Notes under the pieces: generated by a model
The model's input: the letters and a program-made list of their open reading frames with translations, nothing else
Told to the model about the DNA's origin: nothing
Databases searched by the model: none
Shown here: in pieces, positions 32,867 to 41,439 of the stretch
Position numbering within the stretch: the stretch's first letter is position 1
How the letters are laid out: every line of letters begins with the position of its first letter
Source: Hirschia sp964351655
Lineage (GTDB): Bacteria > Pseudomonadota > Alphaproteobacteria > Caulobacterales > Hyphomonadaceae
Length of the DNA stretch: 52,467 nucleotides
Assembly (NCBI GenBank): GCA_964351655.1
Contig: CAYGPD010000022.1
Span: 1-52,467 of the forward strand
Reading direction: 5' to 3'
Made by a program: the position numbers and the translations under genes

Positions 32867-33490
32867 ATGTTTCGCATGATATATGTCGCAATAGGAATTT
32901 TACTCTCTTTAAGCCTGCTCACAGTTTCGGGATGTGTGTGGGGTTTTTCAACACAAAAACCAGCAGATTATACCTCCAATTCCCCTCTCTTCGATGTTCA
33001 AAAAAACCTTAGCGGGGATTATCTGTCTGAAGGCCTAATCTATGACTACACGGGCAAAGTCGTCTCTCGTTTTAAAGCCCGCATGATAGGTGAATTCGAT
33101 TCAAATGGCGGCACCCTCAGTGAGCATTTCATTTATGCCAGCGGACGTGAAGACCATCGCAAATGGACACTGACATTCAATGGAGATGGCACCTTCACCG
33201 CCACCGCGCCAGATCTTATTGGACAGGCTGAAGGCATACAATCAGGCAACACGCTGCAAATGAAATATAAACTAAAACTAAGCGAAGACGCAGGTGGTCA
33301 CACACTAAGCGTGACAGACTGGATGTACCTTACAGATGAAGGCACCATAATTAATCGCTCTCAAATGCGAAAATTTGGAATAAAGGTCGCTGAACTCGTT
33401 GCCGTGTTTAAGCATCGTGACATCAATGAAAATTCAGTGTTCAATCAAGCTTCTCTCTCCAATTCAAACGAACTGGATGCAGCCGAATGA
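32867..33490 (+). CDS. DUF3833 family lipoprotein
   Basis: A protein of 207 residues: signal peptide with lipobox VSGC (about residue 23), then a compact beta-rich domain containing LSGDYLSEGLIYDYTGKVVSRFKARMIGEF and LSEHFIYASGREDHRKWTL, typical of DUF3833. Members are commonly found with DUF1365, CFA-like and SDR genes; function unknown, an envelope lipid-binding role is plausible. A strong-looking site (AAAGATG context) precedes the ATG. The stop overlaps the SDR start by 4 bases (ATGA). Confidence 0.82.
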   Translation: MFRMIYVAIGILLSLSLLTVSGCVWGFSTQKPADYTSNSPLFDVQKNLSGDYLSEGLIYDYTGKVVSRFKARMIGEFDSNGGTLSEHFIYASGREDHRKWTLTFNGDGTFTATAPDLIGQAEGIQSGNTLQMKYKLKLSEDAGGHTLSVTDWMYLTDEGTIINRSQMRKFGIKVAELVAVFKHRDINENSVFNQASLSNSNELDAAE

Positions 33491-34260
33491 GTATCGATAA
33501 CGAGTGGACCGGAAAAACATACTGGATTGTTGGCGCGAGCAGCGGTTTAGGCGAAGCTCTTGCGCTTGAATTATCTGCCCGTGGAGCATCCCTCATTCTA
33601 TCTGCCCGAAATGAAGCAGCACTGTTCAAACTTGCCGCTGACTTACCTCATAAAGCCCAAGTCGTTGAGTGCGATGTAAGTAAAACACTGAGTGTCGAAC
33701 ATGCCTTCAAGCGCGTTATCAGGGATGCGCCTATCAACGGAGTCATATTTTGCGCCGGCATATACAAGCCAATGAGAGCGCAAAAGTGGGATTCTGAGAC
33801 TGTCGAAAGTATATGCAATGTAAACTTTGTTGGAGCAGCGCGTATTCTTGGTGTCTGCATCCCTCATCTTATAGATCAAGGCCGTGGGCATGTCGCTTTA
33901 ATTGGTTCACTGGCCGGTTTACGAGGCATTCCCGCTGCAACAGCCTATGGGGCGAGCAAAGCGGGTTTAATCCATATGGCAGAAAACCTTAAAGCAGACC
34001 TCCCCCCTGAAAAATTCAAAATTCAAGTAATCAATCCCGGTTTTATCAAGACAAGACTTACAGAGCAAAACACCTTTAAAATGCCGTTTATTATGGATGT
34101 CGAGGAAGCTGCTACACGTACGCGTAAAGCATTGGAATCCAAAAGATTTGAAACCAATTACCCAACGCGCTTTGCTTTAATGTTCAAAATATTGGGACTA
34201 TTGCCTAATTTTCTATATTTCCCAATTGTTCGCAAATTCCTTAGCACAAAGCCTAAATAG
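33487..34260 (+). CDS. Short-chain dehydrogenase/reductase
   Basis: A protein of 257 residues: VGASSGLG (15-22), R41 after beta-2 (NADP preference), CAG (89-91), catalytic S141, Y154 and K158 (YGASKAG). A C-terminal hydrophobic region (FALMFKILGLLPNFLYFPIV) could contact the membrane, fitting a lipid substrate. It is the last gene of the RpoE-controlled unit; an SDR also belongs to the corresponding R. sphaeroides gene group. Its coding end overlaps that of the convergent tetR by 8 bases. Confidence 0.87.
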   Translation: MSIDNEWTGKTYWIVGASSGLGEALALELSARGASLILSARNEAALFKLAADLPHKAQVVECDVSKTLSVEHAFKRVIRDAPINGVIFCAGIYKPMRAQKWDSETVESICNVNFVGAARILGVCIPHLIDQGRGHVALIGSLAGLRGIPAATAYGASKAGLIHMAENLKADLPPEKFKIQVINPGFIKTRLTEQNTFKMPFIMDVEEAATRTRKALESKRFETNYPTRFALMFKILGLLPNFLYFPIVRKFLSTKPK

Positions 34261-34882
34261 TGCTTTTCTCGCCAGATAACATAAATTTGATCAGACGTTT
34301 TACTTCCGCAGTAAGAGCCACGCGGTCCAGCTTAGGATTCACTAACACCTGAATCATAATGCCGTTAAACATAGCCTTCATACAATTCACTTTAGATTCA
34401 ACGTCTTCTATATCTAATTTTGACGTTAAAATATCCACAAAAACCTTGAGAGATTCTTCATGATGCCGGTGCACAATTTGTGCGATCTCAGGATTTCGTT
34501 GGGTTTCAGCGAGAATTTCCCGCGACAAAATAGATTCAAACGGGTCAGCGCACTTTTCTACGCCTTCATCCACCTTATCTAACAGAACTTGAAGTATATT
34601 TTCAGGCTCCACATCACAAAAGGCCTTAAAAAACGCAACCTTAGCAGCAGACTCCCGTTCCACAATTGCTGCGATGATATCATTTTTAGTCGAAAAGTAG
34701 TGATATATATGCCCAGGGCTCATCTCAGCTTTTTTTGCAATGGCAGCCATACCAGCGCCATGAAAGCCTCTTTCCACAAAACAAGCCGCAGCAGCATTCA
34801 TAATTTGTTCCTTACGCTGCATTTGCTTTTGGTCAGCCTGAAGGTCCGATTCAATTTTTGTTTTGGGAGCAATATTAGACAA
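34253..34882 (-). CDS. TetR-family repressor of the RND efflux operon
   Basis: A protein of 209 residues. The helix-turn-helix is in IMNAAAACFVERGFHGAGMAAIAKKAEMSPGHIYHYFSTKNDIIAAIVERE (~27-77), an AcrR/BetI-like signature. The remainder is an all-helical ligand domain. It is divergent from the RND operon, and a perfect 20-bp palindrome (34927-34946) lies in the 112-base spacer, so it probably represses both directions and responds to an exported compound. Confidence 0.9.
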   Translation of the reverse strand: MSNIAPKTKIESDLQADQKQMQRKEQIMNAAAACFVERGFHGAGMAAIAKKAEMSPGHIYHYFSTKNDIIAAIVERESAAKVAFFKAFCDVEPENILQVLLDKVDEGVEKCADPFESILSREILAETQRNPEIAQIVHRHHEESLKVFVDILTSKLDIEDVESKVNCMKAMFNGIMIQVLVNPKLDRVALTAEVKRLIKFMLSGEKSTI

Positions 34883-34926
34883 TAAAATTTACCTTTTATT
34901 CGACTCTACAAAGTATTCACTTGCAT

Positions 34927-34946
34927 TAGAATGAACGTTCATTCTA
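34927..34946. promoter_or_regulatory. TetR operator, perfect 20-bp palindrome
   Basis: TAGAATGAAC followed directly by its reverse complement GTTCATTCTA, with no mismatch or spacer. It is centred between the divergent tetR (34882) and efflux (34995) starts. The GAATGAACGTTCATTC core is of the kind bound by AcrR-like repressors. Confidence 0.85.
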
Positions 34947-34994
34947 TAAGCCGCACAATAAGTTTTTTTTCTAAGACCAGTCAAGGCCACCATT

Positions 34995-36224
34995 ATGGTT
35001 CCGAAACACTTTTTTCCATCTCACCGTTTTTCCGTGCTTAACAGCGTGGTCGCGCTTACTTTTGGTGCACTCGCTCTTTCTGGCTGCGGACAAGACGCTG
35101 CTACTCCTAGCGAGCAATCAGCTCCAGCAGTACAGGGTAAGCCGGTCAAAATCCTAAAGATGAATGCGAGCACCCTGGAAAGTCAGCGTGAACTCTCTGG
35201 TCGCACACATGCATATGCAGAAGCAGAAATTCGCCCACAAGTCACAGGTGTTATTGAAAAACGCCTGTTTGAAGAAGGTATGGATGTAAAATCAGGACAA
35301 GCATTATATCAAATTGCATCTTCCGAATATGTGGCCCGCGTAGACAGTGCAAAAGCTGAACTTGATCGCGCTGAAGCGACCGCAGAGATCGCACGCCAAA
35401 ATGAAAAACGCTTTGCTCAACTAATCGAAAGCAAAGCGGTCAGTCAGCAAGAATATGATGAAGTCGTCGCGACACGTAAGCAAACGGAAGCAGATATTGC
35501 AGTCCGCCGCGCTACATTAACTCAAGCACGTATTGATCTTTCGCGCACGAAAGTGACCTCCCCTATTGATGGTCGCATTGGGCGATCTAGCGTTACAGCA
35601 GGAGCTCTGGTTACACAAAACCAACAAAACTCACTTGCTCGCGTTCTTCAACTAGACCCAATATACGTTGACCTTGCAGCATCTAGTTCTGATGTTTTGC
35701 AGTTTAAACGTGATGTGCAAGCCGGTCGCCTACAAACAAATGCAAACGAAGCCGTCCCTGTAACAATTTTGTATGAAGACGGCACCGCGCACAATGCGAA
35801 GGGTCAACTCGCCTTTTCTGAAATCAGCGTCGATGAATCATCAGGAACAGTTATTCTTCGGGCCATTGTCCCAAACCCAGATCATCTTTTAATGCCGGGC
35901 ATGTATGTAAAAGCACAGCTTTCGGCGGGCTTGCTGGATAATGCCATCTTAGCACCACAGTCGGCAGTATCGCGTACACCGCGCGGCGACCCTTATGCTC
36001 TAGTGATGAATGAGCAAGGCGTTGCAGAACAAAGAATGCTAAAACTTGCCGGCGCTTCAAATAATAACTGGATCGTAGAAGACGGTTTAAAATCAGGAGA
36101 CAACTTGATTGTAGACGGCCTCCTAATGCTTCGCGAAGGCATGCCAGTTCAACCCATCAATTCTGAAAATGATGCAATGGCTAACGCCGAAGCGACAACT
36201 CCTTCCCAAGTATCAGAACAATAA
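34995..36224 (+). CDS. RND efflux periplasmic adaptor (AcrA/MexA-type lipoprotein)
   Basis: A protein of 409 residues: signal peptide with lipobox ALSGC (C31), a barrel-sandwich/lipoyl segment (AEAEIRPQVTGVIEKRLFEEGMDVKSGQALYQI), a helical hairpin (~115-180, coiled coil), the returning lipoyl half (TKVTSPIDGRIGRSSVTAGALVTQ) and a beta-barrel/membrane-proximal domain. It links the inner-membrane pump to the outer-membrane channel. It is the first gene of the operon behind the TetR operator, 21 bases before the pump gene. Confidence 0.95.
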   Translation: MVPKHFFPSHRFSVLNSVVALTFGALALSGCGQDAATPSEQSAPAVQGKPVKILKMNASTLESQRELSGRTHAYAEAEIRPQVTGVIEKRLFEEGMDVKSGQALYQIASSEYVARVDSAKAELDRAEATAEIARQNEKRFAQLIESKAVSQQEYDEVVATRKQTEADIAVRRATLTQARIDLSRTKVTSPIDGRIGRSSVTAGALVTQNQQNSLARVLQLDPIYVDLAASSSDVLQFKRDVQAGRLQTNANEAVPVTILYEDGTAHNAKGQLAFSEISVDESSGTVILRAIVPNPDHLLMPGMYVKAQLSAGLLDNAILAPQSAVSRTPRGDPYALVMNEQGVAEQRMLKLAGASNNNWIVEDGLKSGDNLIVDGLLMLREGMPVQPINSENDAMANAEATTPSQVSEQ

Positions 36225-36245
36225 ACCACAGGCTCACAAACCCAA

Positions 36246-39200
36246 ATGGCCAGCTTCTTTATCGACCGCCCCGTATTTGCGTGGGTCATAGCGATTGTCA
36301 TCATGCTTGCAGGTGCACTATCGCTAAACAACCTTCCTGTTGCGCAATACCCGGATATAGCGCCTACAACTATTACTATTGGTGCCACATACCCAGGTGC
36401 ATCTGCTAAATCTATTGAAGATTCAGTAACGCAGACAATTGAACAACAAATGACGGGGTTGGATGGCTTAGACTATATGTCATCTATATCCAGTTCGGCC
36501 GGAACCAGCTCAATAACGCTGACTTTCGCTACAGGAACAGATCCAGATATTGCGCAAGTGCAGGTCCAAAACAAACTTTCACTGGCAACGCCTTTACTTC
36601 CTTCCGAAGTTCAACGCCAGGGGGTTACAGTAAACAAAGCATCAGCAAGCTTCTTGATGGTTGCGGCATTAACATCACCAAACCGCACATATGATACTGC
36701 TGATCTTGGTGATTATGTCCGCAGCAACCTAATAGATGAAGTCAGCCGCCTTAAAGGTGTCGGTAGCGTACAGTTATTTGGGTCCCAATATGCTATGCGC
36801 ATCTGGTTAGATCCCAACAAATTGAACAAATTCAATTTGATACCAAGCGATGTTACTAACGCTATTCAGGCACAAAATGCACAGATCTCATCTGGCTCCA
36901 TCGGTGGTGCACCATCCATTGAAGGCCAAGAAATCACCGCAACAATTACTCTTCAGTCCCTATTGACGACGGTAGACGATTTTAAAAAATTGCTTATCCG
37001 ATCCAGCGCCGAAGGGACACCGATTTATCTTGAAGACATTGCGCGCGTTGAAAAAGGCTCAGAAAATTACACAATCGAGCCGCGCTTTAACAGAGCACCA
37101 GCAGCCGCATTTGCTGTATCTCTTGCTACAGGTGCAAACGCTTTAGAAACAGCAGAGATTGTTCGTGAGAGCATTCTCTCTCGTAGTGAGAGCTTCCCCA
37201 ATGATATTGAAGTCGTATTCCCATACGATACAACACCATTCATTGAAGAATCTATCAGTTCTGTTGAGCACACACTCATCGAAGCGATTGTTCTCGTATT
37301 CCTCGTTATTTTTATCTTCTTGCAGTCTTTAAGAGCCTCTTTCATTCCAATGATTGCTGTGCCTGTCGTTCTGCTTGGAACCTTCGCGGTCCTTTCAGTA
37401 TTTGGGTATTCCATCAACATGCTGACCATGTTTGCCATGGTCCTTGCTATTGGTCTTCTCGTGGATGATGCGATTGTTGTTGTTGAAAACGTTGAACGTG
37501 TGATGGAAGAAGATGGGTTATCTCCCATCGATGCCACGCGAAAATCTATGGGCCAAATCACTGGAGCACTGGTGGGTATTGCGGTTGTTTTATCATCCGT
37601 TTTCATTCCTATGGCATTTTTTCCAGGTTCGGCCGGTGTGATCTACCGTCAGTTCTCCGTCACAATTGTATCCGCAATGATACTGTCAGTTATTGTGGCA
37701 ATTGTTCTATCCCCTGCTCTTTGTGCAACTATGTTGAAAAACACGCACGGAAACGCCAAAAGCTGGATCAATAAGCCAGGTGATCTTTTCAACTCTGGTT
37801 TCCGCAAGCTTGAGCATGGATATACAGGTGTCGTAGAGCGTGTCATTCGCAGACGTTGGGTCTTTTTCGGCGTCTTCTTAATCATCGGTGCTGTAGCTGC
37901 ATTCGGGTTTATCCGCCTGCCTACCTCCTTCCTACCAGATGAAGACCAAGGTGTTGTCATCACGGTCGCTCAATTGCCTGTTGACGCAAGCCAAGAGCGC
38001 ACCATCGAAGTGATGGACCGCATTGGGAAACATTATATGGAGAAAGAAGGAGACAACATAAAAGGTGTCTTCACCATATCCGGTTTCAGCTTTGCTGGAG
38101 CGGGCCAAAACATGGGTCTGTCTTTCCTTCCACTAAAAGACTGGAAAGAGCGCGAAGGACTTGAAAACAACTCATTCAATATCGCCAACCGCACAAGTCA
38201 AGCATTCGCAGGCGATCTTGAAGCCATGGTCTTCGCTATCAACCCACCTCCTATTCGTGAATTAGGAAACGCCAGTGGTTTTGATATGTATCTACAAGAC
38301 TTGTCCGGTGTTGGTGGAAGCGCACTTGCTAATGCTCAGATGCAGTTATTAGGCATGGCGTCTCAGGAGCCAACGCTAATGGGCGTGCGTCCGAACGGTA
38401 TCTCAGACAGTCCTGAATTTAATGTCGAGATTGATTACCAAAAAGCGGCCTCCTTAGGCATTCAACTATCAGACATCACGAATGTATTGTCTGTTGGGTT
38501 TGGTGGAACTTATGTCAACGACTTCCTTGATCGTGGACGTATCAAACGCGTTTATGTCCAAGGTGACGCTGAATACCGCATGCAGCCAGATGATTTTGGC
38601 GAATGGCGCGTACGTAATAGCACCGGAGAGCTAACCCCGATTGAAGAGATTATTTCAACTCAATGGCAAACAGGTTCGCCTCAACTTAAACGCTTTGACG
38701 GCCTCCCAGCCTTGAACATTCAAGGGATGGCAGCGCCAGGCACAAGCTCTGGTGACGCCTTGGTCAAAATGGAAGAACTGGTCTCTCAGCTTCCGGGCAA
38801 TTACGCCGCTGAATGGGTTGGCATGAGTGCTCAAGAAAAAGAGTCTGGCAACCAAGCCAACGCGCTTTATCTTCTTTCTGTGCTGTTTATCTTCCTATGT
38901 CTTGCTGCTCTATATGAGAGCTGGACCGTGCCCCTTGCCGTTCTTCTTGTTGCTCCTCTCGGTGTAACAGGAGCGATTGCCGCAGCGCACTTCTTTGACT
39001 TAGCGAATGATGTGTTCTTCCAAGTGGGTATTCTAACCACGGTGGGACTTGCATCTAAAAACGCGATTTTGATTATCGAGTTTGCTAGATCACTTGAAGC
39101 ACAAGGCAAAGAATTGGTTGAAGCCACTCTTGAAGCTGTTCGTATGCGTCTTCGTCCTATCTTGATGACATCATTTGCATTTGGTTTTGGTGTATTGCCA

Positions 39201-39386
39201 CTTGCCTTGGCGACGGGTGCGGGTGCTGGAGCACGTGTTGCAATTGGTATAACTGTTGTGGGTGGTCTAATCTCGGCAACATTCTTTGCAATTTTCTTCG
39301 CTCCCCTCTTTTATGTAATCATTCGCAAACTTACAGGCGGAAAATCAAATAAATCCCTCCCTCCTGCAGAAGGCGTATCAGCATGA
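36246..39386 (+). CDS. RND multidrug efflux pump (AcrB/HAE1 type)
   Basis: A protein of 1046 residues, the standard HAE1 length. It begins MASFFIDRPVFAWVIAIVIMLAG and has 12 membrane helices with two large periplasmic loops. Proton-relay aspartates are visible in helix 4, GLLVDDAIVVVENVERVMEE (~400-420); helix 10-11 contains TVGLASKNAILIIEFAR with the partner lysine. Such pumps export lipophilic drugs, dyes, detergents and fatty acids by H+ antiport. It overlaps the outer-membrane factor gene by 4 bases (ATGA). The substrate range cannot be read from sequence. Confidence 0.97.
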   Translation: MASFFIDRPVFAWVIAIVIMLAGALSLNNLPVAQYPDIAPTTITIGATYPGASAKSIEDSVTQTIEQQMTGLDGLDYMSSISSSAGTSSITLTFATGTDPDIAQVQVQNKLSLATPLLPSEVQRQGVTVNKASASFLMVAALTSPNRTYDTADLGDYVRSNLIDEVSRLKGVGSVQLFGSQYAMRIWLDPNKLNKFNLIPSDVTNAIQAQNAQISSGSIGGAPSIEGQEITATITLQSLLTTVDDFKKLLIRSSAEGTPIYLEDIARVEKGSENYTIEPRFNRAPAAAFAVSLATGANALETAEIVRESILSRSESFPNDIEVVFPYDTTPFIEESISSVEHTLIEAIVLVFLVIFIFLQSLRASFIPMIAVPVVLLGTFAVLSVFGYSINMLTMFAMVLAIGLLVDDAIVVVENVERVMEEDGLSPIDATRKSMGQITGALVGIAVVLSSVFIPMAFFPGSAGVIYRQFSVTIVSAMILSVIVAIVLSPALCATMLKNTHGNAKSWINKPGDLFNSGFRKLEHGYTGVVERVIRRRWVFFGVFLIIGAVAAFGFIRLPTSFLPDEDQGVVITVAQLPVDASQERTIEVMDRIGKHYMEKEGDNIKGVFTISGFSFAGAGQNMGLSFLPLKDWKEREGLENNSFNIANRTSQAFAGDLEAMVFAINPPPIRELGNASGFDMYLQDLSGVGGSALANAQMQLLGMASQEPTLMGVRPNGISDSPEFNVEIDYQKAASLGIQLSDITNVLSVGFGGTYVNDFLDRGRIKRVYVQGDAEYRMQPDDFGEWRVRNSTGELTPIEEIISTQWQTGSPQLKRFDGLPALNIQGMAAPGTSSGDALVKMEELVSQLPGNYAAEWVGMSAQEKESGNQANALYLLSVLFIFLCLAALYESWTVPLAVLLVAPLGVTGAIAAAHFFDLANDVFFQVGILTTVGLASKNAILIIEFARSLEAQGKELVEATLEAVRMRLRPILMTSFAFGFGVLPLALATGAGAGARVAIGITVVGGLISATFFAIFFAPLFYVIIRKLTGGKSNKSLPPAEGVSA

Positions 39387-40804
39387 GTAAACAACACTCC
39401 GTTATGATCGCAATGACAGGCGCAAGCCTCCTTGGAGGCTGTGTGAGCCTCGCGCCAGATTACGATCCAGTCGCGCCGCCTGTGCCAGCAGATTTGCATG
39501 ACATAGACCTTAAGGAAAACACAGCCGAACTACTTCAATGGCAATCTGTGTTTACCGCGCCACAGCTCCAAAGCCTTATTGATACAGCCCTAACGCAAAA
39601 CCGCAGCTTGCGAGCTGTCGCTGCCAATGTGCGCGCTGCTCGTGCCCAATATGGCATTACAGGTTCAGCACGCTGGCCTAGCTTGGCAGTTGCCGGGACC
39701 GTACGCGAAGGTGAAACCTTTGAAGAAGATGCAACAGCAACTGCTCAAGGCACCTTCAGCGATGGCTCTGCTCTCAATGTGGGTTTATCCAGTTACGAAC
39801 TCGATTTCTTCGGGCGCGTCGCAAACTTAAGTGAGGCAGCTCTTCAATCCTGGCTGTCCAGCGTAGAAGGCGAACGCGCAACTAAGATATTGCTCGTATC
39901 TTCTGTTGCCGATGCTTGGATATCTCTCGCGACAAACAAAAGACTTCTATTGCTCGCAGAAGAAACAGCGCAAAGCCAAATGTCTTCCCTAGAGCTAACG
40001 CAGCGCCGCTTTAACTCCGGTGTTGCGAATGAATTGGATATTCACCGCGCGTCCTCAAGCGTGCACACCGCACGCGCTGAGGCTGCCCGCCTTAAAGCGG
40101 TCGTGAGCCAAGACCTAAATACATTGCGTCTATTAGTAGGTGCCCCTCTTCCCCAAGATGCTTTGGAAACAGCAAATCTAGAATTTGCGCCAACAACTGA
40201 AAATTTGCCATTTGCGCAATCTTCTTCAATCCTACTCAACCGGCCTGATGTCATCGCAGCAGAGCGCACACTTCTTGCTGCAAACGCCAATATAGGAGCA
40301 GCACGCGCAGCATTTTTCCCTTCAATCTCCCTTACCGGAACTATTGGATATGCCAGCGCTGATCTGAACAATCTTGTAGATGTAACCTCTGGCGGGTGGT
40401 CGTTGGGGCCGAGCATCTCTCTACCTATTTTCGACGGCGGACGCCGAAAAAATGCATTGAATGTCAGCAAAGCTCAACAAGAAGCCGCGCTTGCAAATTA
40501 TGAATATGCTATTCAATCCGCCTTTAAAGAAACAGCAGATGCACTCGCTGTTGCTGATACAATTGAAGAACGTCTTGATGCACTCAACGCCTTGGCAGAA
40601 GATAACCAAGCCACGCTTGATCTATCAAACGAACGCTTCTCTGCGGGAATTGATAGTTATTTGCCTGTACTAGATGCGCAAAGAAACAATTACTCAGCGC
40701 AGCAATTACTCATCGCGACACAACGTGACAAAGCCTTAAATGCGGTGTCAGTATTCCGCGCTTTAGGCGGATGGCCTGAAACAACAATAGACGCTGGATC
40801 ATAA
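39383..40804 (+). CDS. Outer-membrane efflux channel lipoprotein (NodT/OprM type)
   Basis: A protein of 473 residues: lipobox LGGC (C20), then SLAPDYDPVAPPVPADL and two tandem OEP repeats with long helices (NRSLRAVAANVRAARAQYGITG; NRPDVIAAERTLLAANANIGAARAAFFPSISL). It forms the trimeric TolC-like duct completing the pump. It is the last gene of the three-gene operon; a hairpin (40815-40854) follows. The start is coupled to the pump gene by ATGA. Confidence 0.95.
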   Translation: MSKQHSVMIAMTGASLLGGCVSLAPDYDPVAPPVPADLHDIDLKENTAELLQWQSVFTAPQLQSLIDTALTQNRSLRAVAANVRAARAQYGITGSARWPSLAVAGTVREGETFEEDATATAQGTFSDGSALNVGLSSYELDFFGRVANLSEAALQSWLSSVEGERATKILLVSSVADAWISLATNKRLLLLAEETAQSQMSSLELTQRRFNSGVANELDIHRASSSVHTARAEAARLKAVVSQDLNTLRLLVGAPLPQDALETANLEFAPTTENLPFAQSSSILLNRPDVIAAERTLLAANANIGAARAAFFPSISLTGTIGYASADLNNLVDVTSGGWSLGPSISLPIFDGGRRKNALNVSKAQQEAALANYEYAIQSAFKETADALAVADTIEERLDALNALAEDNQATLDLSNERFSAGIDSYLPVLDAQRNNYSAQQLLIATQRDKALNAVSVFRALGGWPETTIDAGS

Positions 40805-40814
40805 TATACGTCAT

Positions 40815-40854
40815 TCCCTATTCACACGGACATCATTGTCTATGTGAATAGGGA
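40815..40854. terminator. Hairpin between convergent efflux and SMR genes
   Basis: TCCCTATTCACA (40815-40826) pairs perfectly with TGTGAATAGGGA (40843-40854) across a 16-base loop. No T-run follows, so termination is inferred from its place between convergent genes. Confidence 0.6.
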
Positions 40855-40873
40855 CGCGCTTGTGCATTGCGCC

Positions 40874-41197
40874 TTATGTGGCAGTGAGTTTCAATCCAAT
40901 AATTGCGACAAAAAGCATTCCAAGAAATATGAGCCGGGAGGGTGTTACTGGCTCATGAAACAGCAATATCCCCATTGCAGCAGCACCAATTGCACCTATC
41001 CCAACCCAAATTCCATAAGCCGTCCCAACAGGAATAACGCTTACTGATTTTGCCAGAAGATACATGCTCAAAGATAGTGTGATGATCGTGAAGACACTGG
41101 GCCCAAGCTTGGTAAAGCCTTGAGAGTATTTCATCCCTAAAACCCAGCAAATTTCTAAAAGACCGGCAGCAAAAAGATAAACCCACGCAATCGCCAT
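40874..41197 (-). CDS. sugE: SMR-family guanidinium exporter (SugE/Gdx)
   Basis: A protein of 107 residues with four membrane helices. GLLEICWVLGMKYS has the essential membrane glutamate E15, and the SugE/Gdx-type GFTKLGPS and GTAYGIWVGIGAIGAAAMGI follow. The Gdx branch exports guanidinium in exchange for protons as a dual-topology dimer. A guanidine-III riboswitch (41224-41265) in its leader strongly supports guanidinium as the substrate. AAGGAG (41205-41210) serves the start and can be masked by a leader hairpin. Confidence 0.94.
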   Translation of the reverse strand: MAIAWVYLFAAGLLEICWVLGMKYSQGFTKLGPSVFTIITLSLSMYLLAKSVSVIPVGTAYGIWVGIGAIGAAAMGILLFHEPVTPSRLIFLGMLFVAIIGLKLTAT

Positions 41198-41206
41198 AAC
41201 GCGACT

Positions 41207-41225
41207 CCTTTATAAAAAACAAAGG
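41207..41225 (-). promoter_or_regulatory. Shine-Dalgarno-sequestering hairpin of sugE leader
   Basis: On the minus strand CCTTT (41221-41225) can pair with AAAGG (41207-41211) of the ribosome-binding site, across a 9-base AT-rich loop. The CC of the left arm also forms the 3' end of the guanidine-III aptamer, so ligand binding could release the site. Confidence 0.6.
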
Positions 41226-41265
41226 CGTCGTCTTGTCTTAACCGGGTACGGCGCATCTCGTCCGG
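41224..41265 (-). promoter_or_regulatory. Guanidine-III (ykkC-III) riboswitch
   Basis: The 42-base minus-strand element reads CCGGACGAGATGCGCC, then GTACCCGG, a short TTAAG linker, and ACAAGACGACGCC. This follows the guanidine-III consensus almost base for base (CCGGACGAGGUGCGCC, GUACCCGG, GACAAGACG), including the CCGG/CCGG stem and the GCGCC that pairs with the 3' end in the pseudoknot. It lies 26 bases upstream of the SugE/Gdx start, the typical partner gene. Control is likely translational because the Shine-Dalgarno hairpin abuts it. Confidence 0.92.
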
Positions 41266-41439
41266 AACCTAAACATACTCCATAATCCTATCGCTTCAAC
41301 TCTACAAAGTGCAAACTTTTCCGCTTGATGCTTAATTCTCGGTGTTCTTGCGAGTACTTCGCTTTCCAACCATTTACACAATGCTACTGGTTGGCTTATT
41401 CACACCCTATACTACCCCCTCTCACGAAAAGAGCATTAT

